Shown here one piece after another: positions 56,293 to 64,000 of a stretch of 64,000 nucleotides of DNA. This stretch comes from Streptomyces sedi (GTDB lineage: Bacteria; Actinomycetota; Actinomycetes; Streptomycetales; Streptomycetaceae): assembly GCF_006335015.1 (NCBI RefSeq), contig NZ_VDGT01000001.1, positions 186,001 to 250,000 on the forward strand, in the 5' to 3' direction. A program made the translations under genes and the position numbers. Each line of letters starts with the position of its first letter. The first letter of the stretch is position 1. The notes beneath the pieces are model-generated. The model saw only the letters and a program-made list of their open reading frames with translations, was not told the DNA's origin and did not search any database.

Positions 56293-57705
56293 TTGACCAC
56301 TCAGCAGAAGAACAACGAGAAGCCGTCCGGCGAGAGCGACGAGATCGTCATCAGGGACGCGACCGAGGCGGATCGCGCGGTCATCCGGGCGCTTTTGCAC
56401 GGCTCCCTCCGGCGGAACTACGACGGCGACCACGTTGCCCAGGCGGACCGCATCATCGACGCGCACCTGGGCGGCGGACGCGACCCGGTGGGCCACTTCT
56501 CGAAGACCCAGCACGTGTATGTCGCCGAGGCCGACGGCGAGGTCGTCGGCGTGATGAACATCGCTGAGAAGCGCCAGGGCACGATGAAGATCAGCCCGCT
56601 CATCGTCAATCCGGACTTCCGCGGCTCCAACGGCGCCGGCTCCGCACTGCTCGCGAAATCCGTCGAGGTGGCGAAAGCCCGCGGCGTGCGGCAGCTCTAC
56701 GGCACGGTCGCCGAACCCAGCTCCTGGATCGAGACCTTCTATCTCAACCGGGGCTGGACATGCGGCTCGCAGTCCAACAGCCAGTACCGCCCTGGCGTCG
56801 TCGAGCACGCGATCTACTACGACGTCGAGGACGACGACCCAGCCCCGGCGCCCGAGCCACTGAAGTTCGAGGAGTACTCCCCGTCGAGGTACGAGGAGCT
56901 GGAACACTTCCTGATATCGCGTATGGACGTCTTCGTCGACGGGATCGACGAGGAGTTCGTGCGCGCCCTGGTCGCAGGGCACGAACGGCGGAGTTCCGGT
57001 GCGGTCGAGGCCAAGTACAAGGAGGTTTACCTCGGCTACGAGTCCGATGTCCTCAGCTCGGTCGTGGCGTTCGGCCCGAAGAAGGGCGGCTCGGTCAAGC
57101 TGATGCCGCTCAGTGCGACCTCACGGCGGGCGCTGCGGGAGACCCTGAGGTTCGCGCAGGGCTGGGCCGAGGGGAGGACACACAAGCTCTACACGCACCA
57201 GCACGTGGACCCCGAGGTGGTAGCGGCGTTCCAGAGTGAGATGTGGACGCTCGAAGGACTGCTCCCGCAGGCCTACTCTGCGGAGAAGGTCGCCGCCCAG
57301 TGGGGTTGGCTGCCTGGCGAGACCACCCACCTGGGGCGTGACTCCGATCGGCTGAAGGCCTACACCGAGCGCTTCCTCACGTTCGTCCGCGACCGCGGCT
57401 GGGACGAGTTGGAGGAGGCGCGCAGCCTGGCGATGGCGGTCGGCGGGGAGGCCGGCGAGCTGCTCGCCGAGCTCCAGTGGCTCAGCGAGGCCGACATCGT
57501 CGAACTGCTCGGCTCGGAGCGTGGGTTCAGGGCCAAGCTCTCCTTCGAGGCGGCGGACATTCTCAACTACCTCATCCGGTTCGCCCGTTACTGCGACTTC
57601 GACCTGATCGAGGCGGCGGACAAGAAGCTGGCCGTCAACATCGACCGGTTCCCCGTGGAGGAAGTGCGTGGATCGAAGGGAAAGCGGTACAAGTCCGACC
57701 GCTGA
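56293..57705 (+). CDS. GNAT acyltransferase fused to MazG/dCTPase-like NTP pyrophosphatase
   Basis: 470 residues from TTG 56293 (CGGGGAG upstream). Residues about 17-180 form a GNAT domain (IVIRDATEADRAVIRALL, HVYVAEADGEVVGVM, LIVNPDFRGSNGAGSALLAKSVEVAKARGV). Residues about 185-350 are a second region of unclear fold, possibly a degenerate GNAT. Residues about 353-455 are an all-alpha NTP pyrophosphatase like dCTPase/MazG: E386xxE389 in GGEAGELLAEL, E419xxD422 in FEAADILNYLIRFA, and KLAVNIDRFP. It should split an NTP to NMP plus PPi. I know of no standard family with this fusion; within a nucleoside cluster it could both provide an NMP and acylate an amine. Confidence 0.8.
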   Translation: MTTQQKNNEKPSGESDEIVIRDATEADRAVIRALLHGSLRRNYDGDHVAQADRIIDAHLGGGRDPVGHFSKTQHVYVAEADGEVVGVMNIAEKRQGTMKISPLIVNPDFRGSNGAGSALLAKSVEVAKARGVRQLYGTVAEPSSWIETFYLNRGWTCGSQSNSQYRPGVVEHAIYYDVEDDDPAPAPEPLKFEEYSPSRYEELEHFLISRMDVFVDGIDEEFVRALVAGHERRSSGAVEAKYKEVYLGYESDVLSSVVAFGPKKGGSVKLMPLSATSRRALRETLRFAQGWAEGRTHKLYTHQHVDPEVVAAFQSEMWTLEGLLPQAYSAEKVAAQWGWLPGETTHLGRDSDRLKAYTERFLTFVRDRGWDELEEARSLAMAVGGEAGELLAELQWLSEADIVELLGSERGFRAKLSFEAADILNYLIRFARYCDFDLIEAADKKLAVNIDRFPVEEVRGSKGKRYKSDR

Positions 57706-57765
57706 TCCCCGGTCGCCGGCCGGCGACGAGTCGAGGCAGGAACCGGATCGAGGATTGCGGAACCA

Positions 57766-59253
57766 GTGAACATTCTCTTCGTGTGCAGCGTGTACCACCC
57801 GGTGACCGGTGGCGCGCAGGACCCCATAGACCAGCTCGGGGCCGAGCTGGTCACCCGCGGGCACCGGGTGGACGTGCTCACCCGGCACGTGCCGCCCACC
57901 ACTCCGACGCGCGAGGTCCGCAACGGCGTTCGCGTGCACCGCGTGCCCAACACCGTGCTGCCCTCGGATTTCCGGGCGCTGTCGGACGAGCTGCGGGAGT
58001 TCGTCCGCGAGGTCCACAGGCCGGACGTCATCCATGTCGTCGGCCTGCGCCGGCCGCTGCCGCTGGTCGCCGAGTTGCTTGCCCGACTGTGGGGGGTGCC
58101 GGTCATCCAGACGGTCGGCGGCTACGACATCCCAGACGTGGTCGACCCCGATCCGCGACTCGTCTGGCTGACCGGCCGGGACCTGGTTCTGCCGGCCATG
58201 CGGCGGGCCGACCTGCTGAACGCGGCGTCGGACGACCTCGCCCGGCAGACCGAGTTGCTGCTCGGTGACCGTGCGCCGGTGCCCACCCTCTACGTGGGGA
58301 TCGACCACGGCCTCTTCGCGGACGCCGAGCCCCACCGCGACGCGTCGGCCTGGGGGCCCTATGTGCTGTCACTGCGGCGTCTGGAACCTGCCAAGTCCGT
58401 GGACAGGACGATCGAGGCGCTCGACCACCTGAGGGACGAGATTCCCGAGCTGTGCCTGGTCGTGGCGGGTGACGGCAGCGAGCGGGCCGCCCTGGAGGAG
58501 TACACCGAGAGGCTCGGCCTGTCCTCCCGCGTCCACTTCGTCGGGGAGGTGCCGTTGGAGGAGGCGGCCTCCCTGCTGAGGAGCGCGTTCGCCACCGTCG
58601 TGGCGTCCAAGTCGGAGGGCGGCGGTCTGGTCAACATCGAGGCGCAGGCAGCGGGTTGTCCGGTGATCGCGACCCGGGCCGGGGGCATCGGCGAGTATCT
58701 GGGCGGCGAGTCCGGCGCGATGTACGTGGACGCACCGGACGGCGCCCTGATCGCCGACGCGCTGCGCGCCCTGTGGAACGGCCCCGAGGCGCGGGCCCGG
58801 CTCGTCGAGGACGCGCGCCTGCTGTCCGAGCGGCTGTCGACCCGCACTCTGGCCGTCGAGTACGCGGAGCTGTACGCGGAGCTGGCCGCGGGCCACCGTG
58901 CGCGGGAGTTCGTTCCCTGGGAGGCGATCGGCGCGGCCCTGTGGGAGGACCTCGCCCTCCCTGAGGGGCGCGCTCCGACACTGGACGCGCCCTGGCGTGC
59001 TCCGCTCGCCGTCGAGGAACTGGTGCTGTCAACGGCGGACAAGGAGTTCCGCGCGCTCGGGCCCGGGGCGGAACGCTTCTACTACCTGGCCTGGTCAAGC
59101 GGCGTGTCGACCGAACGGTTGGGCGAGGTCTGCGCTTACGTGCTGCGGGCCACGCGGGAGCTGCCCGGGGAAACCGTCGCCGCCGGCCTGGAGCACGCCG
59201 CGGACTGGGGGCGCTTCGACATCGAGAGCTGCCTCAGCTATGTCCGGGACTAG
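57766..59253 (+). CDS. GT4-family glycosyltransferase with C-terminal extension
   Basis: 495 residues, GT-B fold. N-terminal NILFVCSVYHPVTGGAQDPIDQLGAELVTRGHRVDVLTR; donor-site region YVLSLRRLEPAKSVDRTIEALDHL, VAGDGSERAALEEYTERLGLSSRVHFVGEV, and SKSEGGGLVNIEAQAAGCPVIATRAGGIGEY (the catalytic EGGGLVNIEA glutamates). Residues about 385-495 are an extra helical domain (WYYLAWSSGV-type segments, e.g. ERFYYLAWSSGVSTERLGEVCAYVLRATRELPG) not part of GT4. Probably transfers one of the deoxysugars. Start GTG 57766. Confidence 0.88.
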   Translation: MNILFVCSVYHPVTGGAQDPIDQLGAELVTRGHRVDVLTRHVPPTTPTREVRNGVRVHRVPNTVLPSDFRALSDELREFVREVHRPDVIHVVGLRRPLPLVAELLARLWGVPVIQTVGGYDIPDVVDPDPRLVWLTGRDLVLPAMRRADLLNAASDDLARQTELLLGDRAPVPTLYVGIDHGLFADAEPHRDASAWGPYVLSLRRLEPAKSVDRTIEALDHLRDEIPELCLVVAGDGSERAALEEYTERLGLSSRVHFVGEVPLEEAASLLRSAFATVVASKSEGGGLVNIEAQAAGCPVIATRAGGIGEYLGGESGAMYVDAPDGALIADALRALWNGPEARARLVEDARLLSERLSTRTLAVEYAELYAELAAGHRAREFVPWEAIGAALWEDLALPEGRAPTLDAPWRAPLAVEELVLSTADKEFRALGPGAERFYYLAWSSGVSTERLGEVCAYVLRATRELPGETVAAGLEHAADWGRFDIESCLSYVRD

Positions 59254-59260
59254 GAGAGCC

Positions 59261-60007
59261 ATGTCGAAGAGTTCTACACCGCCGACCTCCTCGGTGACGT
59301 CGAAGCGGTTCTACGACGCCTACGCCCACGGCTACGACTCCTACATGACTCGCCACGAGGGCTACTTCGAGGCGGTGGAGGGTGAGGTCGCCGCAGCGGT
59401 CGGACAGCCGGGGCTCGCGTTGCTCGACGTGGGCACCGGAACCGGCGAACGACTGAGCCGAGTCGTGGCCCGAGTCCGCCCCGGTCATGTCGCCGCCATC
59501 GACGAAAGCCCAGAGATGGCCGCGCTCGCCCGGAGGAACTGTCCCGAGGCGCGAGTCCTGGCGAAGCCGCTCGGGGCACCGGAGCTGCCGGACGCCCTCG
59601 CCAAGCGTTTCGACCTGGTGACCTGCCTGTCGAACGTGCTGGGCCATGTCCCGAGCGCCCAACTGGTGCCAGGACTACGGCAGATCAGGGAGCTGCTGAC
59701 GCCGGGCGGCGTCCTGGTGTTCGACGTCAACAACCGCTACAACGCCGTGGCCTACGGCCGGCTCAGCGCGCTGCGCAACGTGGCGCGAGACCGGCTCCGA
59801 TCCGGCAGCGGCGACTTCACGGCGTCCTACCGGAACGGCGACAGAGTCCTGCACACCTCAGTTCATTTGTTCAGCCCCTCCGAAGTGGCCCGGCTGCTAC
59901 GGGAGTCCGGTTTCCGGGTGGCGCGTATGGCGTTCCGGGACTACTCCACGGGACAGGCACGCGGCCGGTTCGGCGGAAGCATCGTGGTAAAGGCGGTCAG
60001 CGCATGA
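59261..60007 (+). CDS. Class I SAM-dependent methyltransferase
   Basis: 248 residues. Motif I LLDVGTGTGERL, acidic loop HVAAIDESPEMAALAR, motif post II FDLVTCLSNVLGHV, and LLTPGGVLVFDVNNRYN. Resembles small N- or O-methyltransferases of deoxysugar pathways (DesVI/SpnS group) but the acceptor cannot be read from sequence; N-methylation of an aminosugar made by the DegT enzyme is plausible. ATG 59261 follows GGAG, seven bases after the glycosyltransferase stop; the stop overlaps the next gene by ATGA. Confidence 0.88.
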   Translation: MSKSSTPPTSSVTSKRFYDAYAHGYDSYMTRHEGYFEAVEGEVAAAVGQPGLALLDVGTGTGERLSRVVARVRPGHVAAIDESPEMAALARRNCPEARVLAKPLGAPELPDALAKRFDLVTCLSNVLGHVPSAQLVPGLRQIRELLTPGGVLVFDVNNRYNAVAYGRLSALRNVARDRLRSGSGDFTASYRNGDRVLHTSVHLFSPSEVARLLRESGFRVARMAFRDYSTGQARGRFGGSIVVKAVSA

Positions 60008-60552
60008 GAGTGTCCCCGGTCCCGACGCCGAAGGTGTTCCTCGCGGCACCCTTCGGGAACCTCGTCCGCGACGGGGTGTTCCTGCCGGAGCGGAAGGCGG
60101 AGATCCTCGCCTACCACACGCGTCTCTCCGAGCTGGGAGCCTCGGTCTTCAGCTCGCACCTGAACGAGAAGTGGGGGGCGGCGGGGCTGCCTCCGGAAGA
60201 GTGCATGCGGGACGACCTCCGTGCCCTGCACGTCTCGGACAGCCTGTGCGCGCTGGTCGGTGACGAGCCGTCCTCCGGGGTGGCCTTCGAACTCGGCTAC
60301 GCGGCCTCGGTTCGCCGGCCGACAGTCCTGGTCACCTCGTCGTTCGCGTCGCTCTCCTCCATGATCCGCGGCATGGGCACCCTCCTCGAACTGGAGGTGG
60401 TCGAGGGCGATCCGGCCAACCCGTCCGTGGTCGAGAAGGCGTGCTCCCTCGCCTACGACCTCGGAACGAGGTTTCGCGCCACGGATCGCCTCTGGGAGAG
60501 CGCGGAGGTCGCACAGGCCCTGAAGTTCCGCTCGCGGGAAGAGGCACGGTGA
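60004..60552 (+). CDS. NDT-family nucleoside/nucleotide N-glycosidase (CMP-hydrolase-like)
   Basis: 182 residues. Nucleoside 2-deoxyribosyltransferase fold: KVFLAAPFGNLVRDGVFLPERKAEILAYHTRLSELG, DDLRALHVSDSLCALVGDEPSSGVAFELGYAASVRRPTVLVTS. The nucleophile is Glu96 in GVAFELGYA. Within biosynthetic clusters this family includes MilB and BlsM, which hydrolyse CMP (or hydroxymethyl-CMP) to the free base plus ribose 5-phosphate. A similar reaction here would provide free cytosine for N-glycosylation by the gene that follows, which it overlaps by four bases (GTGA). Confidence 0.85.
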   Translation: MRVSPVPTPKVFLAAPFGNLVRDGVFLPERKAEILAYHTRLSELGASVFSSHLNEKWGAAGLPPEECMRDDLRALHVSDSLCALVGDEPSSGVAFELGYAASVRRPTVLVTSSFASLSSMIRGMGTLLELEVVEGDPANPSVVEKACSLAYDLGTRFRATDRLWESAEVAQALKFRSREEAR

Positions 60553-61760
60553 CCGCGCGGGACCGGGCCGGTAGCGGGCTCCGGGTCGGTGTCCTCGGCG
60601 TCAACTTCGGCTGGGGGCCACATGCCGCGCTGGAGACCGTGATCGGCGAGATCCGACGGATGGCGCCGGACGACTGCCGGATCGTCGCCTTCGGCAGCGA
60701 GTACGGGCGCTCCCTCATGGAGGACGTCGTCGACGAGTGGTGCACGTTCGACGGCGCGGACTACGACGCGCTGACCCGGGCCGCCGCCGCGAAGGAACTC
60801 GACGTGGCACTGGTGACGTTGGAGGGGTTCGCCGCCCGCGCCTTTGAGGCGGCCGGGGTGCGCACCGTCTTCCTCGACCTCATGCCGTTCCTGTGGCACG
60901 GCGCGGACCTCGCCGTCCCCCCGCTGGAGGTCAGCCGTTATCTCGCCCTCCGACTGCCCGGGCTGTCCGACGAGACCCTCGGCTGGATGCGGGACATCCG
61001 CGCGCTGCGGTGGATCGGCGCGGTGGTCCCGTGGCAGGCGGGGCGGGCGGCCCGGCACTCGTTCGGCCACGCCGACGGCAACCGGCAGGCGATCGTCACG
61101 CTCGGCGGGATGCTCGGCCTGACCTCGCGGGACACGACGACCTATCCATCGCTGGTGCTCCCGGGGGTCGTCGAGGCCCTGGTCGAGGCGGGCTTCGACC
61201 GGGTGCTGGTCGCCGGCAACACGCCGGTGGCCGCGTTGGAGGCCGTCGTCGAGCCGTATCGGGGGCGGGCAAAGTTCCGCTGCGGTCCCCTGCCCCGCGC
61301 CGAATACCGGGCGCGAATCGCGGAAAGCGCACTCTGCCTGAGCCAGCCGGGGCTGATGAGCCTACTGGAGGCGAGTGCGTGCGGGACCCCGCTGATCCGG
61401 CTCCCACCGCAGAACGTCTCCGGATTCCAGCAGGCGGAGATCCACCGGATCGCCACCGGGTCCGGAACGGGGGCTCGCTGGCCCGCCGAGGTCGTCGACG
61501 AGGCAGTCGTCGCGCGGGAGGCTGCCAGGACCGAGGCGGCGGGAAACGAGTACGTCTACGGGGCCATCGCCGACGGGCTGGCGCTGCGCTCCGAGCTGAC
61601 ACGCCGGTCTTTGAAGGCCCAGGTCGAGCGGCTGATCCCGGAGGCCCTGACGCTCCCGGCCGACACCTGGACAGGCATGGTCGACAAGATCGGGACCGAC
61701 GGCGCGAAGGTGGCCGCGGAGGTCGTGCTCGACACGGCCCGTGCGGCCACCGGGAACTGA
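60549..61760 (+). CDS. GT28/MurG-like glycosyltransferase, candidate base N-glycosyltransferase
   Basis: 403 residues, GT-B fold. N-terminal LRVGVLGVNFGWGPHAALETVIGEIRR; central FLDLMPFLWHGADL; C-terminal donor domain with AIVTLGGMLGL, VLVAGNTPVAALEAVV, and CLSQPGLMSLLEASACGTPLIRLPPQNVSGFQQAEIHRIA, as in MurG/CrtX-type enzymes. Coupled by GTGA to the CMP-hydrolase-like gene, so it is the best candidate to attach a sugar to the free base, the job done by AmiG in amicetin or the cytosylglucuronate synthases in blasticidin-type pathways. Assignment is inference from context. Confidence 0.8.
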   Translation: MTARDRAGSGLRVGVLGVNFGWGPHAALETVIGEIRRMAPDDCRIVAFGSEYGRSLMEDVVDEWCTFDGADYDALTRAAAAKELDVALVTLEGFAARAFEAAGVRTVFLDLMPFLWHGADLAVPPLEVSRYLALRLPGLSDETLGWMRDIRALRWIGAVVPWQAGRAARHSFGHADGNRQAIVTLGGMLGLTSRDTTTYPSLVLPGVVEALVEAGFDRVLVAGNTPVAALEAVVEPYRGRAKFRCGPLPRAEYRARIAESALCLSQPGLMSLLEASACGTPLIRLPPQNVSGFQQAEIHRIATGSGTGARWPAEVVDEAVVAREAARTEAAGNEYVYGAIADGLALRSELTRRSLKAQVERLIPEALTLPADTWTGMVDKIGTDGAKVAAEVVLDTARAATGN

Positions 61761-61772
61761 CGGGGCAGCGGG

Positions 61773-62714
61773 ATGACAGGCACCGTGGTCGTTTTCGGCG
61801 CCGGGGGGTTCCTCGGGGGGCACGTGGCCGAGGCGCTCGCCGCCGACGGTTGGAACTGCACCGGCGTGGACCGGCGCGGACGAGCGACGGACGGCGGGCA
61901 CGTCACCGGCCCCTACTACTCGGGGCACGACTGGTCGTCCGCCGCCCTGTCCCGCTTCCTGAGGGCGCGCGGCCCCGCCGTGATCGTCAACGCGGTCGGC
62001 GCTCCCTGGGCCATCGACCCATCGGTGGTGCGTCGGGACAACGTGGTGTGGCCGTGCCGTCTGGCGGAGGCGTGCGAACTCTCCGGGACGGCGAAGTCGC
62101 TGGTGCACCTGGGGTCGTCACACGAGTACGGCGACACGGTCCCCGGTATCCCGGTGAGCGAATCGACCGCGCTGGCGCCCACGACGGAGTACGGGAAGTC
62201 CAAGGTGAGCGGCGCCTCCTATCTGGTGCGGGCTGCCTACCGGACGCGCCAGCCGCTGACCCTGGTCCGTGCCTTCAACGTGATCGGCCCCGGGCACGGC
62301 CGCCACGGTCTGTGGGCGGCGGCCGCCGGACTGTACCGGGCGGCCACGGCAGCGGGCCACGACCGGGTGGTGGCCAACGTGCCCCGACCGGAGACGGTGC
62401 GGGACCTCGTCGACGTCCGGGACGTGGCACGGTTGGTAGCCCTGGCGGCCCGTCGCCCCGGCCCTCCGGTGGCCGTCTACAACGCGGCGTCGGGGACCGG
62501 GACCAGCATCGAGCAGCTCTTCGAGGCGTTCGCCAAGCAGACGGGCGTGCCCTGCCGGTTCGTCCCGGGCCCCGGTGGACTGCGCACCGGCTCGACCTGG
62601 CAGCACGCCGACATCTCGCGGGCGACGACGCGGCTGGGCTGGACACGGCGGTACACACTCGCCGACTCGATCGGCGCGGCCCTCGGGCGCGCCCCAGCGG
62701 TCGCACCCGGCTGA
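61773..62714 (+). CDS. NAD-dependent epimerase/dehydratase (sugar 4-ketoreductase-like)
   Basis: 313 residues, extended SDR fold. GxxGxxG in VVVFGAGGFLGGHVAEAL; Ser in LVHLGSSHEYGDT; catalytic YxxxK in TEYGKSKVSG; RAFNVIGPGHGRHGLW; C-terminal LGWTRRYTLADSIGAALG. In this setting probably the NDP-4-keto-dideoxyhexose ketoreductase that finishes the 2-deoxysugar; an epimerase is the alternative. ATG 61773, 12 bases after the glycosyltransferase gene. Confidence 0.87.
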   Translation: MTGTVVVFGAGGFLGGHVAEALAADGWNCTGVDRRGRATDGGHVTGPYYSGHDWSSAALSRFLRARGPAVIVNAVGAPWAIDPSVVRRDNVVWPCRLAEACELSGTAKSLVHLGSSHEYGDTVPGIPVSESTALAPTTEYGKSKVSGASYLVRAAYRTRQPLTLVRAFNVIGPGHGRHGLWAAAAGLYRAATAAGHDRVVANVPRPETVRDLVDVRDVARLVALAARRPGPPVAVYNAASGTGTSIEQLFEAFAKQTGVPCRFVPGPGGLRTGSTWQHADISRATTRLGWTRRYTLADSIGAALGRAPAVAPG

Positions 62715-62756
62715 CCGCGACCTTCCGACGGCATATCCACGAAACGGGGGAGATCC

Positions 62757-64000
62757 ATGGAAAGCGACACACTTCTTCTCGCCACCCACCTCGCGGACCG
62801 CGGCGGCTGGGGCGACACGGCTGCGGTAGTGGACGAGCGGACGGGCGACGTCCTGCGGCATCGGGACGTGCACGCACGTGCCCAGGAACTCGCCGGGACG
62901 TTCGTTGACCACGGGATCAGGTCCGGGGACCACGTCGGGCTGCTGATAGGTGACCGGCCCGACTGGATGCCCGCGTTCCTCGGACTGCACTCTGTCGGTG
63001 CGGTGCCGTTGGTGGTCAACCCCGATCTCGACTCACGCGTGCGGGTGCGGATGCTGGGCGTACTGCCCACCAGATTCGTGGTCTCGCACCGGGAGTGCGG
63101 CCCGCACATCGAACGCGTCGCCACGCGACCGCCGCACGGCGAGGAAAGTCGCCGGTCCCTCGACGGCGCGGCCTCCTCGCGCTACTACCTGTACAGCTCG
63201 GGCACGACGAGCGTCCCGAAAGCCGTGGCGCACACCGTCGCCGACCTGCCGTACTTCCACGCGGCGGTCGGTGGCGCCGACGGGCTGGACCTGCGGGCGG
63301 ACGACACCCTGGTCTCCCTGTCGCAGTACTACTTCACCTACGGCTTCAACAACCAGTTCGTCTACCCGCTGTTCAGCGGGGCCTCGGTCGTGGTGAGTCC
63401 GCGGCGCAGAAGCCCGGAGGGCTTCGCCGACACCCTGCACCGGTACGGCGCCACCGTGGCGTTCTCCGTCCCGTCGGCGCTCGCCAGGCTCGCCGACCAT
63501 GTCGAGGCCACGGCCATGGAACGCCCGGAGGGGCTGCGGGCGCTCGTCTCCGCCGGCGAGCCGCTCCCCCACTCCGTCGCCGCGCGGCTGGAGGACCGCT
63601 GGCAGGTTCCGGTGCTGAACCAGATCGGCTCGACGGAGGTCGGCAACGCCTTCTGCGCGAACGGCGTGGCCCGTCGGGCGGAGGGCACGACGGGTCCGGT
63701 CTGCCCAAACTACCGGGTCGAACTCCGCGAGGCGGCCGATCTTCCGCCGTCGGTGGGGCCCGACGGGCGCAAGATCGGGGAGGTCTGGGTGTCGGGGCCG
63801 ACGCTGCCCCGCACCGCGGTGACCGTGGACGGCCCTCTCGAACTGTTGGCAGACGGCTGGTGGGAGACCAAGGACTACGGCTACTGGGCCGACAACGGGG
63901 GGCTCGTGGTCGTCGGCCGCACCGATGACTTCCTGCACGTCGGCGGCATCTCCCTGTCGGCGGTCGAGATCGAGACGGCTCTTCGCAGCCGGCCGGAGGT
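62757..64000 (+). CDS. AMP-binding acyl/benzoate-CoA ligase-like enzyme (3' end outside window)
   Basis: Open from ATG 62757 (GGGGG then AGATCC upstream) to the right edge; 414 codons visible, the C-terminal lysine domain incomplete. ANL-family motifs: phosphate loop YLYSSGTTSVPKAVAHT, aromatic-rich SLSQYYFTYGFNNQFVYPLFSGA, GSTEVGNAFCAN, DYGYWADNGGLVVVGRTDDFLHVGGISLSAVEIE. The pattern fits benzoate-CoA-ligase-like adenylating enzymes. In a nucleoside pathway it would activate an aromatic or other acid (p-aminobenzoate in amicetin, by AmiL) for attachment to the base amino group. Specificity cannot be read by eye. Confidence 0.87.
   Translation, partial: MESDTLLLATHLADRGGWGDTAAVVDERTGDVLRHRDVHARAQELAGTFVDHGIRSGDHVGLLIGDRPDWMPAFLGLHSVGAVPLVVNPDLDSRVRVRMLGVLPTRFVVSHRECGPHIERVATRPPHGEESRRSLDGAASSRYYLYSSGTTSVPKAVAHTVADLPYFHAAVGGADGLDLRADDTLVSLSQYYFTYGFNNQFVYPLFSGASVVVSPRRRSPEGFADTLHRYGATVAFSVPSALARLADHVEATAMERPEGLRALVSAGEPLPHSVAARLEDRWQVPVLNQIGSTEVGNAFCANGVARRAEGTTGPVCPNYRVELREAADLPPSVGPDGRKIGEVWVSGPTLPRTAVTVDGPLELLADGWWETKDYGYWADNGGLVVVGRTDDFLHVGGISLSAVEIETALRSRPE

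Noticed and set aside
51979..64000. Blasticidin-type (cytosylglucuronate) cluster
   Set aside because: The CMP-hydrolase and GT logic would fit, but the 2-deoxysugar genes, two glycosyltransferases and CoA ligase fit the amicetin type better.

Overview
The window is chromosomal DNA of a Streptomyces-type actinomycete. It is very GC-rich, uses many GTG starts and ATGA/GTGA gene overlaps, and carries gene families typical of that group (STAND/NB-ARC-TPR protein, WhiJ-like XRE regulator with DUF397 partners, CotH/DUF4956/VTC operon). It also has a housekeeping neighbourhood (glyS, znu/zur, uppS, recO, leuA, era, ybeY, phoH) of the kind found in the core of Streptomyces chromosomes. I saw no tRNA, rRNA, transposase, integrase or CRISPR array.

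Layout. 0-5.5 kb: a DUF6879 protein cut by the left edge, an NB-ARC/TPR ATPase, and an OmpR-type two-component pair whose sensor has an Asp/Ser/Gln-rich repeat. 5.5-9 kb: a convergent operon for a VTC-type polyphosphate polymerase, a DUF4956 membrane protein and a CotH-family kinase. 9-10.1 kb: a secreted lytic transglycosylase with a G-rich leader. 10.6-16 kb: a ROK repressor diverging from two (alpha/alpha)6-barrel glycosidases, then DUF4291. 16.6-27.5 kb: dusB, glyS, zinc uptake znuACB with zur, uppS, recO, a SpoIIE-type phosphatase and a lipoprotein. 28-32 kb: a NarL-type two-component system with an MMPL exporter. 32-37 kb: leuA with a leucine leader peptide, a TerB-like protein, era, a degenerate cytidine deaminase and a secreted protein. 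37.4-38.6 kb: two tandem paralogous membrane proteins of unknown family, set between the CNNM-ybeY-phoH genes and the era group. 41.7-47.4 kb: a PfkB kinase and GH4 glycosidase pair, RNase Z, a HIT protein and a MetP/MetS-type transporter. 47.5-51.6 kb: acetyltransferase/LysR divergon, duplicated DUF397 genes, a WhiJ-like regulator, a small protein and a class IV aminotransferase.

From 51.98 kb to the right edge, eleven co-directional and mostly overlapping genes form the left part of a biosynthetic cluster. Five are deoxysugar genes (nucleotidyltransferase, 2,3-dehydratase, 3-ketoreductase, sugar aminotransferase, epimerase/4-ketoreductase). The others are a methyltransferase, two glycosyltransferases, an NDT/CMP-hydrolase-type glycosidase, a GNAT protein fused to a MazG/dCTPase-like NTP pyrophosphatase domain, and a benzoate-CoA-ligase-like enzyme cut by the edge. 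The simplest reading (inference) is a cytosine disaccharide nucleoside pathway of the amicetin/cytosamine type: NTP to NMP, NMP to free base, the base glycosylated with a deoxysugar, a second aminosugar added, and the base amino group acylated.

Four intergenic blocks (about 10.3, 16.1, 22.4 and 27.5 kb) are filled with one dispersed repeat family. Its core is a 19-base arm, GGGGCGCGGGGAACTGCGC, present 14 times in both orientations and able to form long hairpins.
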